Counted from the stretch's first letter, positions 1-7,118 are shown. The stretch: 9,130 bases of DNA from Amylibacter sp. (GCA_030625465.1 DAOUQS010000065.1:1-9130), one strand, 5' to 3'. Notes: generated from the letters alone by a model not told the origin. Translations and numbers: made by a program.

Positions 1-363
1 GAACATACCGACAAAGGCAACGTCCGCACGCCAGCGCAGTTCTTGTGGGTAGAACCCGTAGATCAACTGCGGGAACCGTTCACGGATAACCGCCCAGCAG
101 GCACCTGTGGTACCTTCACCGTAAGCTTCCACGATATTGGCCCGACATTCTTTCAAAGAACTTGCGTTCCATGATGACTGGAAGACCCATGGCAGAATGT
201 GACTTAGGACGGAATAAATCGCCCAAAGAGCCGCAATAGACAAGATCGAGTTCGGGATTGTTGAAAACATGTTTTCCCGAAACCATTTTATCAGACCTTG
301 CTGCGACGTAGGCGGAGCCTTTTCGTGCAGCATTTCTGTACGAACAAATGATACATCAGTCAT
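1..363 (-). CDS. aapM: AapM-type amino-acid ABC transporter permease, N-terminal part
   Basis: This is the N-terminal 121 codons of the second permease of an AapJQMP/BztABCD amino-acid importer; the gene runs off the left edge. The ATG is at 363-361, one base after the TGA of aapQ (TGATATG), with an AGGGAG ribosome-binding sequence lying inside the end of aapQ. The two permeases are therefore probably translationally coupled. The visible protein has a short polar N-terminus, a first hydrophobic segment at about residues 36-53 (SILSIAALWAIYSVLSHIL), and then a loop containing WNASSLKECR and ACWAVIRERFPQLIYGFYP. These stretches are what I recognise as characteristic of AapM/BztC between its first membrane helix and the rest of the protein. 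The MetI-like core with the EAA loop, which contacts the ATPase, lies outside the window. By family, AapM pairs with AapQ in the inner membrane to pass glutamate, glutamine, aspartate, asparagine or a wider amino-acid range. Confidence 0.9.
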   Translation of the reverse strand, partial: MTDVSFVRTEMLHEKAPPTSQQGLIKWFRENMFSTIPNSILSIAALWAIYSVLSHILPWVFQSSWNASSLKECRANIVEAYGEGTTGACWAVIRERFPQLIYGFYPQELRWRADVAFVGMF

Positions 364-364
364 A

Positions 365-1582
365 TCAACGCTCCCTCAGCTTAACACGTTCATTATATTG
401 ATTCATGACCGTGGAGATTGATAATGAAATCGCCAAATAAATTGCCATCAAGATAATCAGGCTTTCCATTTCACGACCGGTTTGATTCAGGGTAATACCG
501 CCCAAAGTTCCGGTAATATCCATATACCCAACTGCAATCGCCAATGACGAGTTTTTGGTCAGGTTCAGATACTGCGAAATCATCGGTGGGATAATTACCC
601 GCAAGGCTTGTGGTAAAACCACCAGGCTTGTGATCCGTCCGGGACGTAACCCAAGGGCTGCCGCCGCTTCGGTTTGACCTTTTGAAATCGCCTGAATGCC
701 CGAACGTACTGTTTCCGCGATAAAGGCAGCGGTATAAAGTGACAAAGCAAACCACAAGGAAATTAAAGAGTTCCGCATGTAGAACCCGCCCTTGAAGTTG
801 AAACCTTTCAGTTCCGGATATTCCAGCCCCATAGGCTTGCCCAAAATATAATAGGCGGCAATGGATGGCAAAATGAATATGCCAAGCTTGATCCAGAATG
901 TTGGCAGGATTTCCCCAGTTTTTTCTTGGCGTTTTTTAGCCCAACGACCAAAGAAGAAAATACCGACAATAGACAAGAAGAACACCGCTATCAGTGGTCC
1001 AGAGCCCGGAAAGAATGTTGGCGATGGAATGTATATCCCGCGATTGGTAAGTGCCACACTGTCAAACAGCTTCATCGAGGCAATAGCATCCTCACCACGG
1101 AAATGGCTTGGTTGCGGAAAAATCTCGATGAAAATCGCCATCGTGATAATGATCCAAAGTAGTACAGGAACATTCCTGAAAGCTTCGATATAGACTGTCA
1201 TCAGCTTTGAAATCAGCCAGTTTTTTGACAGGCGCATAATGCCAACCGCAACACCTATAATGGTTGCTGTGACACAGCCCAAAAAGGCCACCAGCAGCGT
1301 ATTTAAAAGCCCAACAATCGCAGCGCGGCCATGGGACATTGTTGAATTATATTCGATTAGGCGTTGATTAATATCGTACCCGGCTTGATCCCATAAAAAA
1401 TCAAACCCCAAGGGTTTCCCTAGATCAGCAAGGTTTTGTCCGGCGTTTCTGACAAGCCAACCAACCGCAAGCAAGAACCCTATCAGGGCAATTATTTGGA
1501 TGGTCATGGAACGATAACGTGTATCGTACAATAATTGGCTTATTTGGAAACCGCCCTTTTCAGGTTCGGTTATAGCAGACAT
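365..1582 (-). CDS. aapQ: AapQ-type amino-acid ABC transporter permease
   Basis: Inner-membrane permease of the Aap/Bzt amino-acid importer, 405 residues, near the usual AapQ/BztB length. A cytoplasmic N-terminus is followed by a hydrophobic helix at about 26-45. The His/Glu/Gln/Arg/opine-type permease core starts around residue 87 (LNTLLVAFLG) and includes YIEAFRNVPVLLWII near 131-145. Between these lies the long insert with extra hydrophobic segments seen in this subfamily. The EAA loop that docks on the ATPase begins at E305 (EAAAALGLRPGRI, then VLPQALRVIIPP) and is preceded by SKGQ. The start is the ATG at 1582, with an AGGGAG ribosome-binding sequence about 10 bases upstream; an ATG closer to that site is followed at once by a TAG. 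The gene lies 149 bp after aapJ and ends one base before aapM. The substrate range cannot be read from the sequence. Confidence 0.95.
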   Translation of the reverse strand: MSAITEPEKGGFQISQLLYDTRYRSMTIQIIALIGFLLAVGWLVRNAGQNLADLGKPLGFDFLWDQAGYDINQRLIEYNSTMSHGRAAIVGLLNTLLVAFLGCVTATIIGVAVGIMRLSKNWLISKLMTVYIEAFRNVPVLLWIIITMAIFIEIFPQPSHFRGEDAIASMKLFDSVALTNRGIYIPSPTFFPGSGPLIAVFFLSIVGIFFFGRWAKKRQEKTGEILPTFWIKLGIFILPSIAAYYILGKPMGLEYPELKGFNFKGGFYMRNSLISLWFALSLYTAAFIAETVRSGIQAISKGQTEAAAALGLRPGRITSLVVLPQALRVIIPPMISQYLNLTKNSSLAIAVGYMDITGTLGGITLNQTGREMESLIILMAIYLAISLSISTVMNQYNERVKLRER

Positions 1583-1625
1583 GTGTCTACATCTCCCTTT
1601 TGTTGGTCGGGCCGCAATTTCTACA

Positions 1626-1648
1626 CTGTTGCGTTTTTACGCAATCAG
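1626..1648 (-). other. Second, weaker hairpin in the aapJ-aapQ spacer
   Basis: TTGCGT and ACGCAA (1629-1634 and 1639-1644) form a 6-bp stem with a TTTT loop on the plus strand. A further three pairs (CTG/CAG) can form around a single bulged base, giving arms 1626-1634 and 1639-1648. It sits between the strong stem-loop after aapJ and the aapQ ribosome-binding sequence. It may act as a block to RNA decay upstream of aapQ, but no U-tract follows and no function can be assigned. Confidence 0.4.
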
Positions 1649-1692
1649 TTGATCAGGCCTCGGATTATATTTTATGTAGTCCCCAGATATGA

Positions 1693-1719
1693 AAAGGGCG
1701 CGACCTATGTCGCGCCCTT
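1693..1719 (-). terminator. Stem-loop after aapJ, probable partial terminator or mRNA-stabilising element
   Basis: A perfect 11-bp inverted repeat with a 4-base loop (arms 1694-1704 and 1709-1719, arm AAGGGCGCGAC) starts 12 bases after the aapJ stop codon. On the transcribed strand the stem is followed by only four U residues and then C, so it looks like a leaky terminator or a 3' processing barrier. High binding-protein and lower permease expression across such a hairpin is well established for other binding-protein transporters (for example malE-malF). Its use here is inference. aapQ and aapM probably depend on read-through, since I see no convincing separate promoter. Confidence 0.75.
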
Positions 1720-1731
1720 GACTTTAATCGT

Positions 1732-2751
1732 TTAACGGAACGGAGCAGAGTAGATCAAGCCGCCGTCTGTCCATGACGCGTTCAAGCCACGTGCGATACC
1801 AACCGGAGAACCTTCACCGATATTGCTATCGAAGATTTCGCCGTAGTTGCCGCTTTGTGCAATAGCGCGCATAGCCCACTGTTTATCCAGACCAAGCATG
1901 CCGCCCAGGTCACCTTCGGTGCCCAACAGACGGTTTACTTCTGGGTTTTTACCAGCAGCACCAGACATGCTTGCAATGTTTGCAGATGTAATGCCCAGCT
2001 CTTCAGCTGTGATCAAAGCGTTCAATGTCCAACGAACAATGTCGCCCCATTGGTTGTCGCCGTGACGTACAAGTGGACCCAATGGCTCTTTAGAGATGAT
2101 CTCTGGCAGAACAACGTGATCGTCTGGCTTTTCAAACGTTGCACGTGTAGCAGCCAAACCGGATGCGTCTGTCGTGTAAACGTCGCATGCACCTGACAGG
2201 TACTGTGCTTGGCCTTCAGCATTTGTTTCGATCGGCACTGGCTCGTAAGAGATGTTGTTTGAACGGAAGTAGTCCGCCAAGTTCAGCTCTGTTGTTGTAC
2301 CAGTTTGGATACAAACGGTTGCACCGTCCAGATCTTTAGCTGATGAAACACCCAATGCTTTTGGAACCATAAAGCCCTGGCCGTCATAGTAGTTAACGCC
2401 AATAAATTCAAACTTCAGATCCACATCGCGTGAAAATGTCCATGTTGTGTTACGTGCCAACATGTCAACTTCGCCAGATGCAAGTGCAGTAAAGCGTGTT
2501 TTACCAGTTGTTGGTACAAACTTCACTTTGTCGCCGTCACCCAAGACAGCCGCAGCAACAGCGCGACATACAGCCACGTCAAAGCCGTGGTATACGCCAT
2601 TGGCATCGGCAGCAGCAAAGCCAACCAAGCCAGTGGACACGCCACATTTTAGTTCACCGGCAGCTTTGACATCGTCAAGCGTACCAGCGGCAGCAAAACC
2701 AGCGACTACAGATGCAGCGACTAGAGTGCCAGTAAATACAGATTTTTTCAT
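1732..2751 (-). CDS. aapJ: AapJ/BztA periplasmic amino-acid-binding protein
   Basis: Periplasmic solute-binding component of the Aap (Bzt) general or acidic/amide L-amino-acid ABC transporter, 339 residues, the usual family length (about 338-341). The N-terminus is a clear Sec signal peptide: MKKS, a hydrophobic stretch to about residue 19, then AAAG with probable cleavage after A22. The mature protein begins TLDDVKAAGELKCGVSTGLVGFA. Family hallmarks are RFTALASGEVDMLARNTTWT, NYYDGQGFMV, CIQTGTTTELNLADYFR, CDVYTTDASGL, PEIISKEPLGPLVRHGD, QWGDIVRW, and the C-terminal GNYGEIFDSNIGEGSP...ARGLNASWTDGG. The start codon at 2751 has a good ribosome-binding sequence, GGAAGAGGT, four bases upstream. 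The gene leads the transporter genes (J-Q-M here, P expected beyond the edge) and is preceded by a structured leader. The binding site is not resolvable to a specific amino acid. Confidence 0.97.
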   Translation of the reverse strand: MKKSVFTGTLVAASVVAGFAAAGTLDDVKAAGELKCGVSTGLVGFAAADANGVYHGFDVAVCRAVAAAVLGDGDKVKFVPTTGKTRFTALASGEVDMLARNTTWTFSRDVDLKFEFIGVNYYDGQGFMVPKALGVSSAKDLDGATVCIQTGTTTELNLADYFRSNNISYEPVPIETNAEGQAQYLSGACDVYTTDASGLAATRATFEKPDDHVVLPEIISKEPLGPLVRHGDNQWGDIVRWTLNALITAEELGITSANIASMSGAAGKNPEVNRLLGTEGDLGGMLGLDKQWAMRAIAQSGNYGEIFDSNIGEGSPVGIARGLNASWTDGGLIYSAPFR

Positions 2752-2796
2752 TTTTACCTCTTCCTGATGGTCTGCCCCTAACGGAGCATTCTCCCA

Positions 2797-2849
2797 GCCA
2801 TTTTGGCCAGTCTTTTAGACACTGGGGAATCCCCAGTTATCCGGTACCG
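2797..2849 (-). promoter_or_regulatory. Chain of dyads in the aapJ leader (candidate operator or RNA regulator)
   Basis: Four inverted repeats lie almost end to end upstream of aapJ: GCCA-TTT-TGGC at 2797-2807, GTCT-TTT-AGAC at 2810-2820, the 17-bp ACTGGGGAATCCCCAGT at 2821-2837 (8-bp arms around one central base), and the palindrome CGGTACCG at 2842-2849. In the transcribed orientation, the CCCAG of the 17-bp element can pair with the CTGGG just upstream. It can instead pair with a second CTGGG at 2792-2796, which would enclose the two small hairpins as a junction. The sequence shows dyads and alternative pairings. Whether a protein binds the DNA or the RNA folds is not known. It does not resemble an NtrC site (TGCACC-type) or a sigma-54 -24/-12 element. 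Confidence 0.5.
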
Positions 2850-2873
2850 CATTTGGACAGGTGTTTTGTTCAA

Positions 2874-2879
2874 GGTCAA
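2874..2879 (-). promoter_or_regulatory. Possible -35 box for aapJ
   Basis: TTGACC on the minus strand, about 125 bases upstream of the aapJ start and just before the dyad cluster, matches an alphaproteobacterial sigma-70 -35 element. The matching -10 at 17 bases (CCAAAT) is poor, so this is only a candidate. If used, transcription would start around 2845 and the mRNA would carry most of the dyads. Confidence 0.25.
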
Positions 2880-2954
2880 GTGATGAGTTTGGATTTCGTA
2901 AAGGAAACCCTAGGTTTTGTGTTTTATTTTGCAATTTTCACTATTTGTTATTAG

Positions 2955-3662
2955 CTATTTAAGCAAAGATAGAACAAATGCAGCACGTTCAAATGCTTTT
3001 TGCCGTGTAGCGGCAAGGGCTGATGCATCATCATCGGCACCCCATTCAGCAATTTGCCAGTCCTCATCAATACGCGAAGCCGCCCAAGCATCTATTGCCG
3101 TTAGCTTTTCATTTGCGGTTGCAAGCCCAATGACGAACGACCCCGACAAGCTAATCAAATCATAAATCGCAGCCAATTCGAAATGCGTATAGTTTCTTAA
3201 CAAAGCAGCACTGGCCGCCAAAACCTGTGTCGGTTGGCGAATAGGCATGACACCGCTACCAACCTCCAACCGCACACCGTGGGTTTGTGCGAACCAGTCC
3301 AGCAGCGGTTGCCACACCTGTTCCTGACGATCGGCAAGCCCCTTGGGTGAAGTGGCGCGGTAACACAAAAGATCGGTTGTTGCATATTCCGCAAGCATAT
3401 CAATGATCGGTTCAGACTGTACCGCGACCTTGTCAATCGCCACATTGGCCAGCTTGGTCATCGGCAGTTTTTCAGGATCAACCTTGCCTTCCAGTGAACG
3501 CCATTCAGCGGCGATCGTTTCCGCCAGCACGCGCGTGGGAACTTGCAAAACCTCTTTTGCCGGAGTTCTCAAATCCCGCCCGTCCAGCAGCACCTTATAT
3601 CCGCCGTCCACTTCAGTGACGTTCACATCCGACCAGAATACCCTTTGTTCCCACTCGGCCAT
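2955..3662 (-). CDS. ATP12-family F1-ATPase assembly chaperone
   Basis: Homologue of mitochondrial Atp12, the chaperone that holds the F1-ATPase alpha subunit until it pairs with beta; the family is typical of Alphaproteobacteria and mitochondria. It has 235 residues, a normal length. Recognisable stretches are VLLDGRDLRTPAK at 24-36, IAAEW at 50-54 with LPMTKLANVAID at 66-77, DLLCYRA at 97-103, PLLDWF near 119-124, LSGSFVIGLA at 172-181, and IDEDWQIAEWG at 198-208 near the C-terminus. No signal peptide or membrane segment is visible, as expected for a cytoplasmic chaperone. Its ATG shares one base with the upstream stop codon (TAATG), so it is probably translated by re-initiation after the pseudouridine synthase gene. 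The stop is TAG at 2957-2955. In bacteria the role is inferred from the mitochondrial protein. Confidence 0.92.
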   Translation of the reverse strand: MAEWEQRVFWSDVNVTEVDGGYKVLLDGRDLRTPAKEVLQVPTRVLAETIAAEWRSLEGKVDPEKLPMTKLANVAIDKVAVQSEPIIDMLAEYATTDLLCYRATSPKGLADRQEQVWQPLLDWFAQTHGVRLEVGSGVMPIRQPTQVLAASAALLRNYTHFELAAIYDLISLSGSFVIGLATANEKLTAIDAWAASRIDEDWQIAEWGADDDASALAATRQKAFERAAFVLSLLK

Positions 3663-4699
3663 TAATCATAAACCTGTTCAAAGGGGTCAGCTGCGGCATC
3701 GGCCTCTTCCCAACCTAGAAAATCCCAAGTGCGTTTCATGTGGTTAGGCATATCGGCGGTAAAGTGCATCCGCTTTCCCGTAATCGGGTGATCAAACGAA
3801 ATCGAGCGCGCGTGCAGGTGCAGTTTCCGGCTGATCTCGCCCCCCAGCTGTGCGCCCCAGCCGTCGCCATCATTTGACTGGCTATTACCGCCATACTTGC
3901 CGTCACCGATAATCGGGTTACCGATCTCGGCCATATGGGCGCGCAATTGATGCGTGCGTCCTGTGATCGGCACCAAGGCCATCCATGTTACACGACGACC
4001 CAGTTCCTGAATGGTCGCATAATCTGTAGTTGCCCGCTTGGCACCCTTAGTTCCGTCAAAATCCTTTGGGTGAACGCAATACATCTTTTCACTACCCTGC
4101 CCACCAGCCTTAACCAGCCCAAAGCGGATAGTCCCCAACTTGGGTCGCGCAACGCCGGCCACAGCAGCCCAATAAATCTTGCGGGTATCGCGCGACTGAA
4201 ATGCTTTTGCCAAACCTTGCGCGGCTTTTCCGGAACGTGCCAGTAACAAAACCCCGGATGTGTCGCGATCAAGCCGGTGAACCAGTTTAGGTTTATTTTC
4301 CATCCCGAACTTCAAAGCTTCCGACAGCCCATCCACATGCACATTGGTTTTGGTGCCACCCTGCACCGCCAAGCCCGCGGGTTTGTTCAGCACGATAATG
4401 TCGTCATCCTTGTAGATCACACAATTCTGGATCATTGCCGCATCCGCATCCGTGACCCGGTATTCTGACTTCACATAATCAACATCGGCCTGATCAGGAA
4501 GCGGCGGTATCCGCACGGTTTGACCCTTTTCCAAGCGAGTTGCAGGTTTTACGCGCCCCTTGTTTACCCGCAAGTCACCCTTACGGCACATCTTTTCAAT
4601 GCGTATCTGGTTAACATGCGGAAACTGTTTTCGCAGCCAGCGGTCCAGCCGTTGACCATCACCGTCATCATCTACTTCGATCAGTTGAACCCTGCTCAT
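3662..4699 (-). CDS. rluC: RluA-family 23S rRNA pseudouridine synthase (RluC/RluD-like)
   Basis: Converts specific uridines of 23S rRNA to pseudouridine in the cytoplasm. The 345-residue protein has an N-terminal S4 RNA-binding domain (about 14-62: QRLDRWLRKQFPHV...KGDLRVNKGRVK). The catalytic domain has NKPAGLAVQGG near 105-115, the catalytic motif HRLDRDTSG at 141-149 with the nucleophilic Asp at D144, and GRTHQLRAHM at 247-256 followed by IIGDGKYGG. The combination of S4 domain and HRLDxxTSG places it in the RluC/RluD/RluA group. The symbol rluC is the usual label in this lineage, but RluD-type target sites cannot be excluded from sequence alone. The start at 4699 overlaps the crcB stop as ATGA, and the end overlaps the ATP12 gene start as TAATG, so three genes are translationally chained. 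The C-terminal tail (EEADAAADPFEQVYD) is acidic and probably flexible. Confidence 0.9.
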   Translation of the reverse strand: MSRVQLIEVDDDGDGQRLDRWLRKQFPHVNQIRIEKMCRKGDLRVNKGRVKPATRLEKGQTVRIPPLPDQADVDYVKSEYRVTDADAAMIQNCVIYKDDDIIVLNKPAGLAVQGGTKTNVHVDGLSEALKFGMENKPKLVHRLDRDTSGVLLLARSGKAAQGLAKAFQSRDTRKIYWAAVAGVARPKLGTIRFGLVKAGGQGSEKMYCVHPKDFDGTKGAKRATTDYATIQELGRRVTWMALVPITGRTHQLRAHMAEIGNPIIGDGKYGGNSQSNDGDGWGAQLGGEISRKLHLHARSISFDHPITGKRMHFTADMPNHMKRTWDFLGWEEADAAADPFEQVYD

Positions 4700-5076
4700 G
4701 TCAAAATACTCCGTGCTAGTAACAATCCCAAAAACAGCGCCATAACCGATAGCCCCATTGATCCGAATACATATAGTGCAGCCATTGCCAATTTACCCTT
4801 TTCAAACAAAGCAATCGTATCCATTGAAAACGCCGAAAATGTTGTGAACCCGCCCAATATGCCAACCATCACAAACGGCACCAGTGTTGCACCGTTCCCA
4901 CGCTCAAGCAAAGCAATTGCAGCAATCCCCATCAGAAAAGACCCGACAACATTCACGATCATCGTACCCATCGGAAACCCTGCCCCGATGATGCGGAAAA
5001 TGGCGGACACCGCACAAAAGCGCAGTGAGGCACCGATTGCGCCACCCAGTGCAACAAGTCCGATTGTATTCAACAT
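4696..5076 (-). CDS. crcB: CrcB/Fluc fluoride ion channel
   Basis: Small inner-membrane fluoride channel that works as an antiparallel dimer and lets cytoplasmic fluoride escape. It has 126 residues with four hydrophobic segments. Family residues are present: GGAIGASLRF at 11-20, GTMIVNVVGSFLMG at 37-50 including N42, and GGFTTFSAFSMD at 75-86. The last contains the central sodium-site loop and the pore phenylalanines F80 and F83. A single full-length gene is present rather than the paired half-genes some bacteria carry. The ATG at 5076 has AGGGAT upstream at suitable spacing. It lies 69 bp after rarA with no terminator between, and its stop overlaps the rluC start (ATGA). No fluoride riboswitch is recognisable in the short leader, so expression probably follows the operon rather than fluoride. 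Confidence 0.95.
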   Translation of the reverse strand: MLNTIGLVALGGAIGASLRFCAVSAIFRIIGAGFPMGTMIVNVVGSFLMGIAAIALLERGNGATLVPFVMVGILGGFTTFSAFSMDTIALFEKGKLAMAALYVFGSMGLSVMALFLGLLLARSILT

Positions 5077-5145
5077 CCGTCAAATCCCTATTAATTCACG
5101 CCGCTTTACTGTGCTTATCCACGGGTTACGAGGGCAAAGCCGCGT

Positions 5146-6468
5146 TTATTTGCGTTCCGCGTTTTTTTTAGCACGTAATTTGGCGAAATAATCCAAGCGT
5201 TTCTTGAACTCTCGTTCTTGCCCGCGTTCCACAGGAAAATAATACACTCCACGGGGCATTTCATCGGGGAAATAATTCTGGCCGGAAAAGCCGTCTTCCT
5301 GATCGTGATCATAGGCGTAACCCGTACCATAGCCCTGATCTTTCATCATTTTGGTCGGTGCATTAAGAATGTGTTTTGGCGGCGGTTTAGACCCCGTGGA
5401 TTTCGCCTGTGCATAGGCCGCCTTATAGGCGGTATAAGCCGCGTTCGATTTCGGGGCTAGGGCCAGATAAATCACGGCCTGGGCCAAGGCCAGTTCGCCC
5501 TCGGGACTGCCAAGCCGTTCAAATGTCTGCCATGATTGCAGGCACACGGATTGCGCGTTCGGGTCGGCAAGGCCAATATCCTCAACCGCCATGCGCGTAA
5601 TCCGCCGCGCCAGATAACGCGGGTCTTCGCCGCCGTCCAGCATACGGGTAAACCAGTACAGCGCCGCATCCGGATCAGAGCCGCGCACCGATTTATGCAA
5701 GGCCGAGATCAGGTTGTAATGCCCGTCACCCGATTTATCGTATTGTGCCGCCCGCCGTTGCAACCGCTTTGACAGCTCCTCAATATCAATGGATTTTTTC
5801 AGGTTCCAACTGAAACACTGTTCAATCAGGTTCAACAGGCTGCGCCCGTCACCATCGGCCATTTCCAGTAAAGTCTCGCGCGCTTCGGCCTTCAACGGTA
5901 GTTTCTTCTTCAACTCCGCCTCGGCACGTTGCGCCATCAATTCCAGATCTTTCAGTTCCAGCCGTTCCAGCACCAGAACCTGTGAACGCGACAAAAGCGC
6001 CGAATTCAGTTCAAATGAAGGGTTTTCCGTGGTGGCACCAACCAAAATGATGGTGCCGTCCTCCATGAAAGGCAAAAAGCCGTCCTGTTGCGATTTGTTG
6101 AACCGGTGTATCTCATCAACAAAAAGCAGCGTTTGCTTACCGTTTGAACGGCGCAATCGCGCGGCTTGGAAAACCTTCTTTAAATCCGCAATGCCGGTGA
6201 ATATCGCGCTGATTTGAACGAACTTCATATCCGTATGGTTTGCCAGCAATCGGGCCAGTGTGGTTTTGCCAACCCCGGGCGGTCCCCAGAAAATAATTGA
6301 GGCCAGCGCGTTCGATTGCAACATCAGGCTTAGCGCGCCTTTATCACCGATAAGATGCTGCTGGCCGATGACCTTATCCAAGGTTCCCGGTCGAATACGA
6401 TCCGCAAGCGGAGTAATTTTTTCCACTTCAGGGGGCTTTGCGCCAATTGTATCGAAAAGATCAGCCAT
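5146..6468 (-). CDS. rarA: RarA (MgsA) replication-associated recombination AAA+ ATPase
   Basis: AAA+ ATPase of the RarA/MgsA/WRNIP1 family, related to clamp-loader subunits, acting at stalled replication forks and DNA gaps in the cytoplasm. It has 440 residues, close to the E. coli length. The start MADLFDT is typical of the family. Walker A is GPPGVGKT at 62-69, Walker B LLFVDEIH at 114-121, followed by RFNKSQQDGFLP. Sensor 1 is GATTENPSFELN at 144-155, and SR at 160-161 is a likely arginine finger. The C-terminal half carries the family tetramerisation domain (SALHKSVRGSDPDAALYWFTRML, GEDPRYLARRITRMAVEDIGLADP) and ends with PDEMPRGVYYFPVERGQE. No Shine-Dalgarno-like sequence is evident within 20 bases of the ATG, so initiation may be weak or depend on translation from luxI 54 bp upstream. 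No terminator separates it from luxI or crcB. Confidence 0.96.
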   Translation of the reverse strand: MADLFDTIGAKPPEVEKITPLADRIRPGTLDKVIGQQHLIGDKGALSLMLQSNALASIIFWGPPGVGKTTLARLLANHTDMKFVQISAIFTGIADLKKVFQAARLRRSNGKQTLLFVDEIHRFNKSQQDGFLPFMEDGTIILVGATTENPSFELNSALLSRSQVLVLERLELKDLELMAQRAEAELKKKLPLKAEARETLLEMADGDGRSLLNLIEQCFSWNLKKSIDIEELSKRLQRRAAQYDKSGDGHYNLISALHKSVRGSDPDAALYWFTRMLDGGEDPRYLARRITRMAVEDIGLADPNAQSVCLQSWQTFERLGSPEGELALAQAVIYLALAPKSNAAYTAYKAAYAQAKSTGSKPPPKHILNAPTKMMKDQGYGTGYAYDHDQEDGFSGQNYFPDEMPRGVYYFPVERGQEREFKKRLDYFAKLRAKKNAERK

Positions 6469-6522
6469 AAACAGACTATTTCACACCCATACTCCGCTGG
6501 CAATCACGCGAACAGTGTTTCG

Positions 6523-7110
6523 TTACTGATACGCGCCTGGAAGGTGTGTGATCTGGCAACGGTTCTGTTTGCCGTCAATTTCGATGACCGGCCCGACATT
6601 TTCGATATGCAAGCCAATCCGCTTCATCCAGCGTTCCCAATTGGGCGAGCCGATGCCGATAGCAGACCGAACACCCAGTGTTTTACGTGTTTCAAGCAAT
6701 GCTTTCAGCAAACGCAACTGTACGGCACTTCGTGCGCGCCCTGACAGATGGCTGGATTTAAAAAAACGCGAGAATTCAAAAATATGGCGCTCTTCCGGTG
6801 CTTTTTCATAAAGCAGGTTCGTTGGAATTGTGTCCAATAATCCGCGCTGCGCATCCCGGATCATATAGGAATACATCCCGCAACGCGCCGTGGTCGGGGT
6901 TAGCCTGAAACCGCCCAATACCTGACCACCCTCGTGAATGGCGATCCACCTGCTGTGAGGCGTGTCATATTGGTCAAATTCCATACCGTCCGCTTCGGAC
7001 AGATCCCAACGCTGCTCTACGATAAAGCTTTCACGACGTGCCCGCAGCAAATCGGTAAACAGCTTACCGTGATCATGAATATTGGCAAATGATAAGGTTG
7101 TTGCCTGCAT
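6523..7110 (-). CDS. luxI: LuxI-family acyl-homoserine-lactone synthase
   Basis: Makes an N-acyl-homoserine lactone from S-adenosylmethionine and an acyl carrier. A longer reading frame begins with GTG at 7152, but I chose the ATG at 7110 (195 residues). It has AAGAAGGTG 7 bases upstream, whereas the GTG has no ribosome-binding sequence. With this start the invariant residues also fall at positions one off those of LuxI. These are R25 and F29 (RRESF), W35, D46 and D49 (EFDQYD), and R69 in GGFRL. The catalytic pair is E112 and R115 in FEFSRF. The position that in many synthases is Thr and tracks with 3-oxo products appears to be Gly (G154 in AIGIGSPNWERW). By published correlation this favours an unsubstituted or long-chain signal; my alignment there is by eye. 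It sits directly after luxR in the same orientation. The acyl chain length cannot be predicted. Confidence 0.95.
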   Translation of the reverse strand: MQATTLSFANIHDHGKLFTDLLRARRESFIVEQRWDLSEADGMEFDQYDTPHSRWIAIHEGGQVLGGFRLTPTTARCGMYSYMIRDAQRGLLDTIPTNLLYEKAPEERHIFEFSRFFKSSHLSGRARSAVQLRLLKALLETRKTLGVRSAIGIGSPNWERWMKRIGLHIENVGPVIEIDGKQNRCQITHLPGAYQ

Positions 7111-7118
7111 TTTATTCG

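Noticed and set aside
1672..1677. TATAAT-like sequence in the aapJ-aapQ spacer as an aapQ promoter
   Set aside because: A TATAAT string occurs on the minus strand, but the sequence 17 bases upstream (TCATAT) is a poor -35, and A/T-rich stretches give such matches by chance.
2891..2910. Hairpin GGATTTC/GAAACCC after the ATP12 gene as a terminator
   Set aside because: The 7-bp stem needs a G-U pair and no U-tract follows on the minus strand, so it is not a convincing terminator; it could still end transcription with Rho.
5077..5145. Possible fluoride riboswitch ahead of crcB
   Set aside because: The 69-bp leader shows no recognisable conserved core or pseudoknot partner and is shorter than usual riboswitch plus expression platform.
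4520..5191. A 223-codon plus-strand open frame across the rluC-crcB junction
   Set aside because: It is antisense to two clearly conserved genes, has no recognisable domain and no ribosome-binding context, and looks like codon-bias shadow.
5789..6217. 142-codon plus-strand open frame inside rarA
   Set aside because: Antisense to the conserved Walker B and sensor region of rarA, with low-complexity Ser/Arg content typical of a shadow frame.
6490..6522. Terminator between luxI and rarA
   Set aside because: Only a 4-bp-arm dyad (AACA-C-TGTT) is present, too short and without a U-tract.
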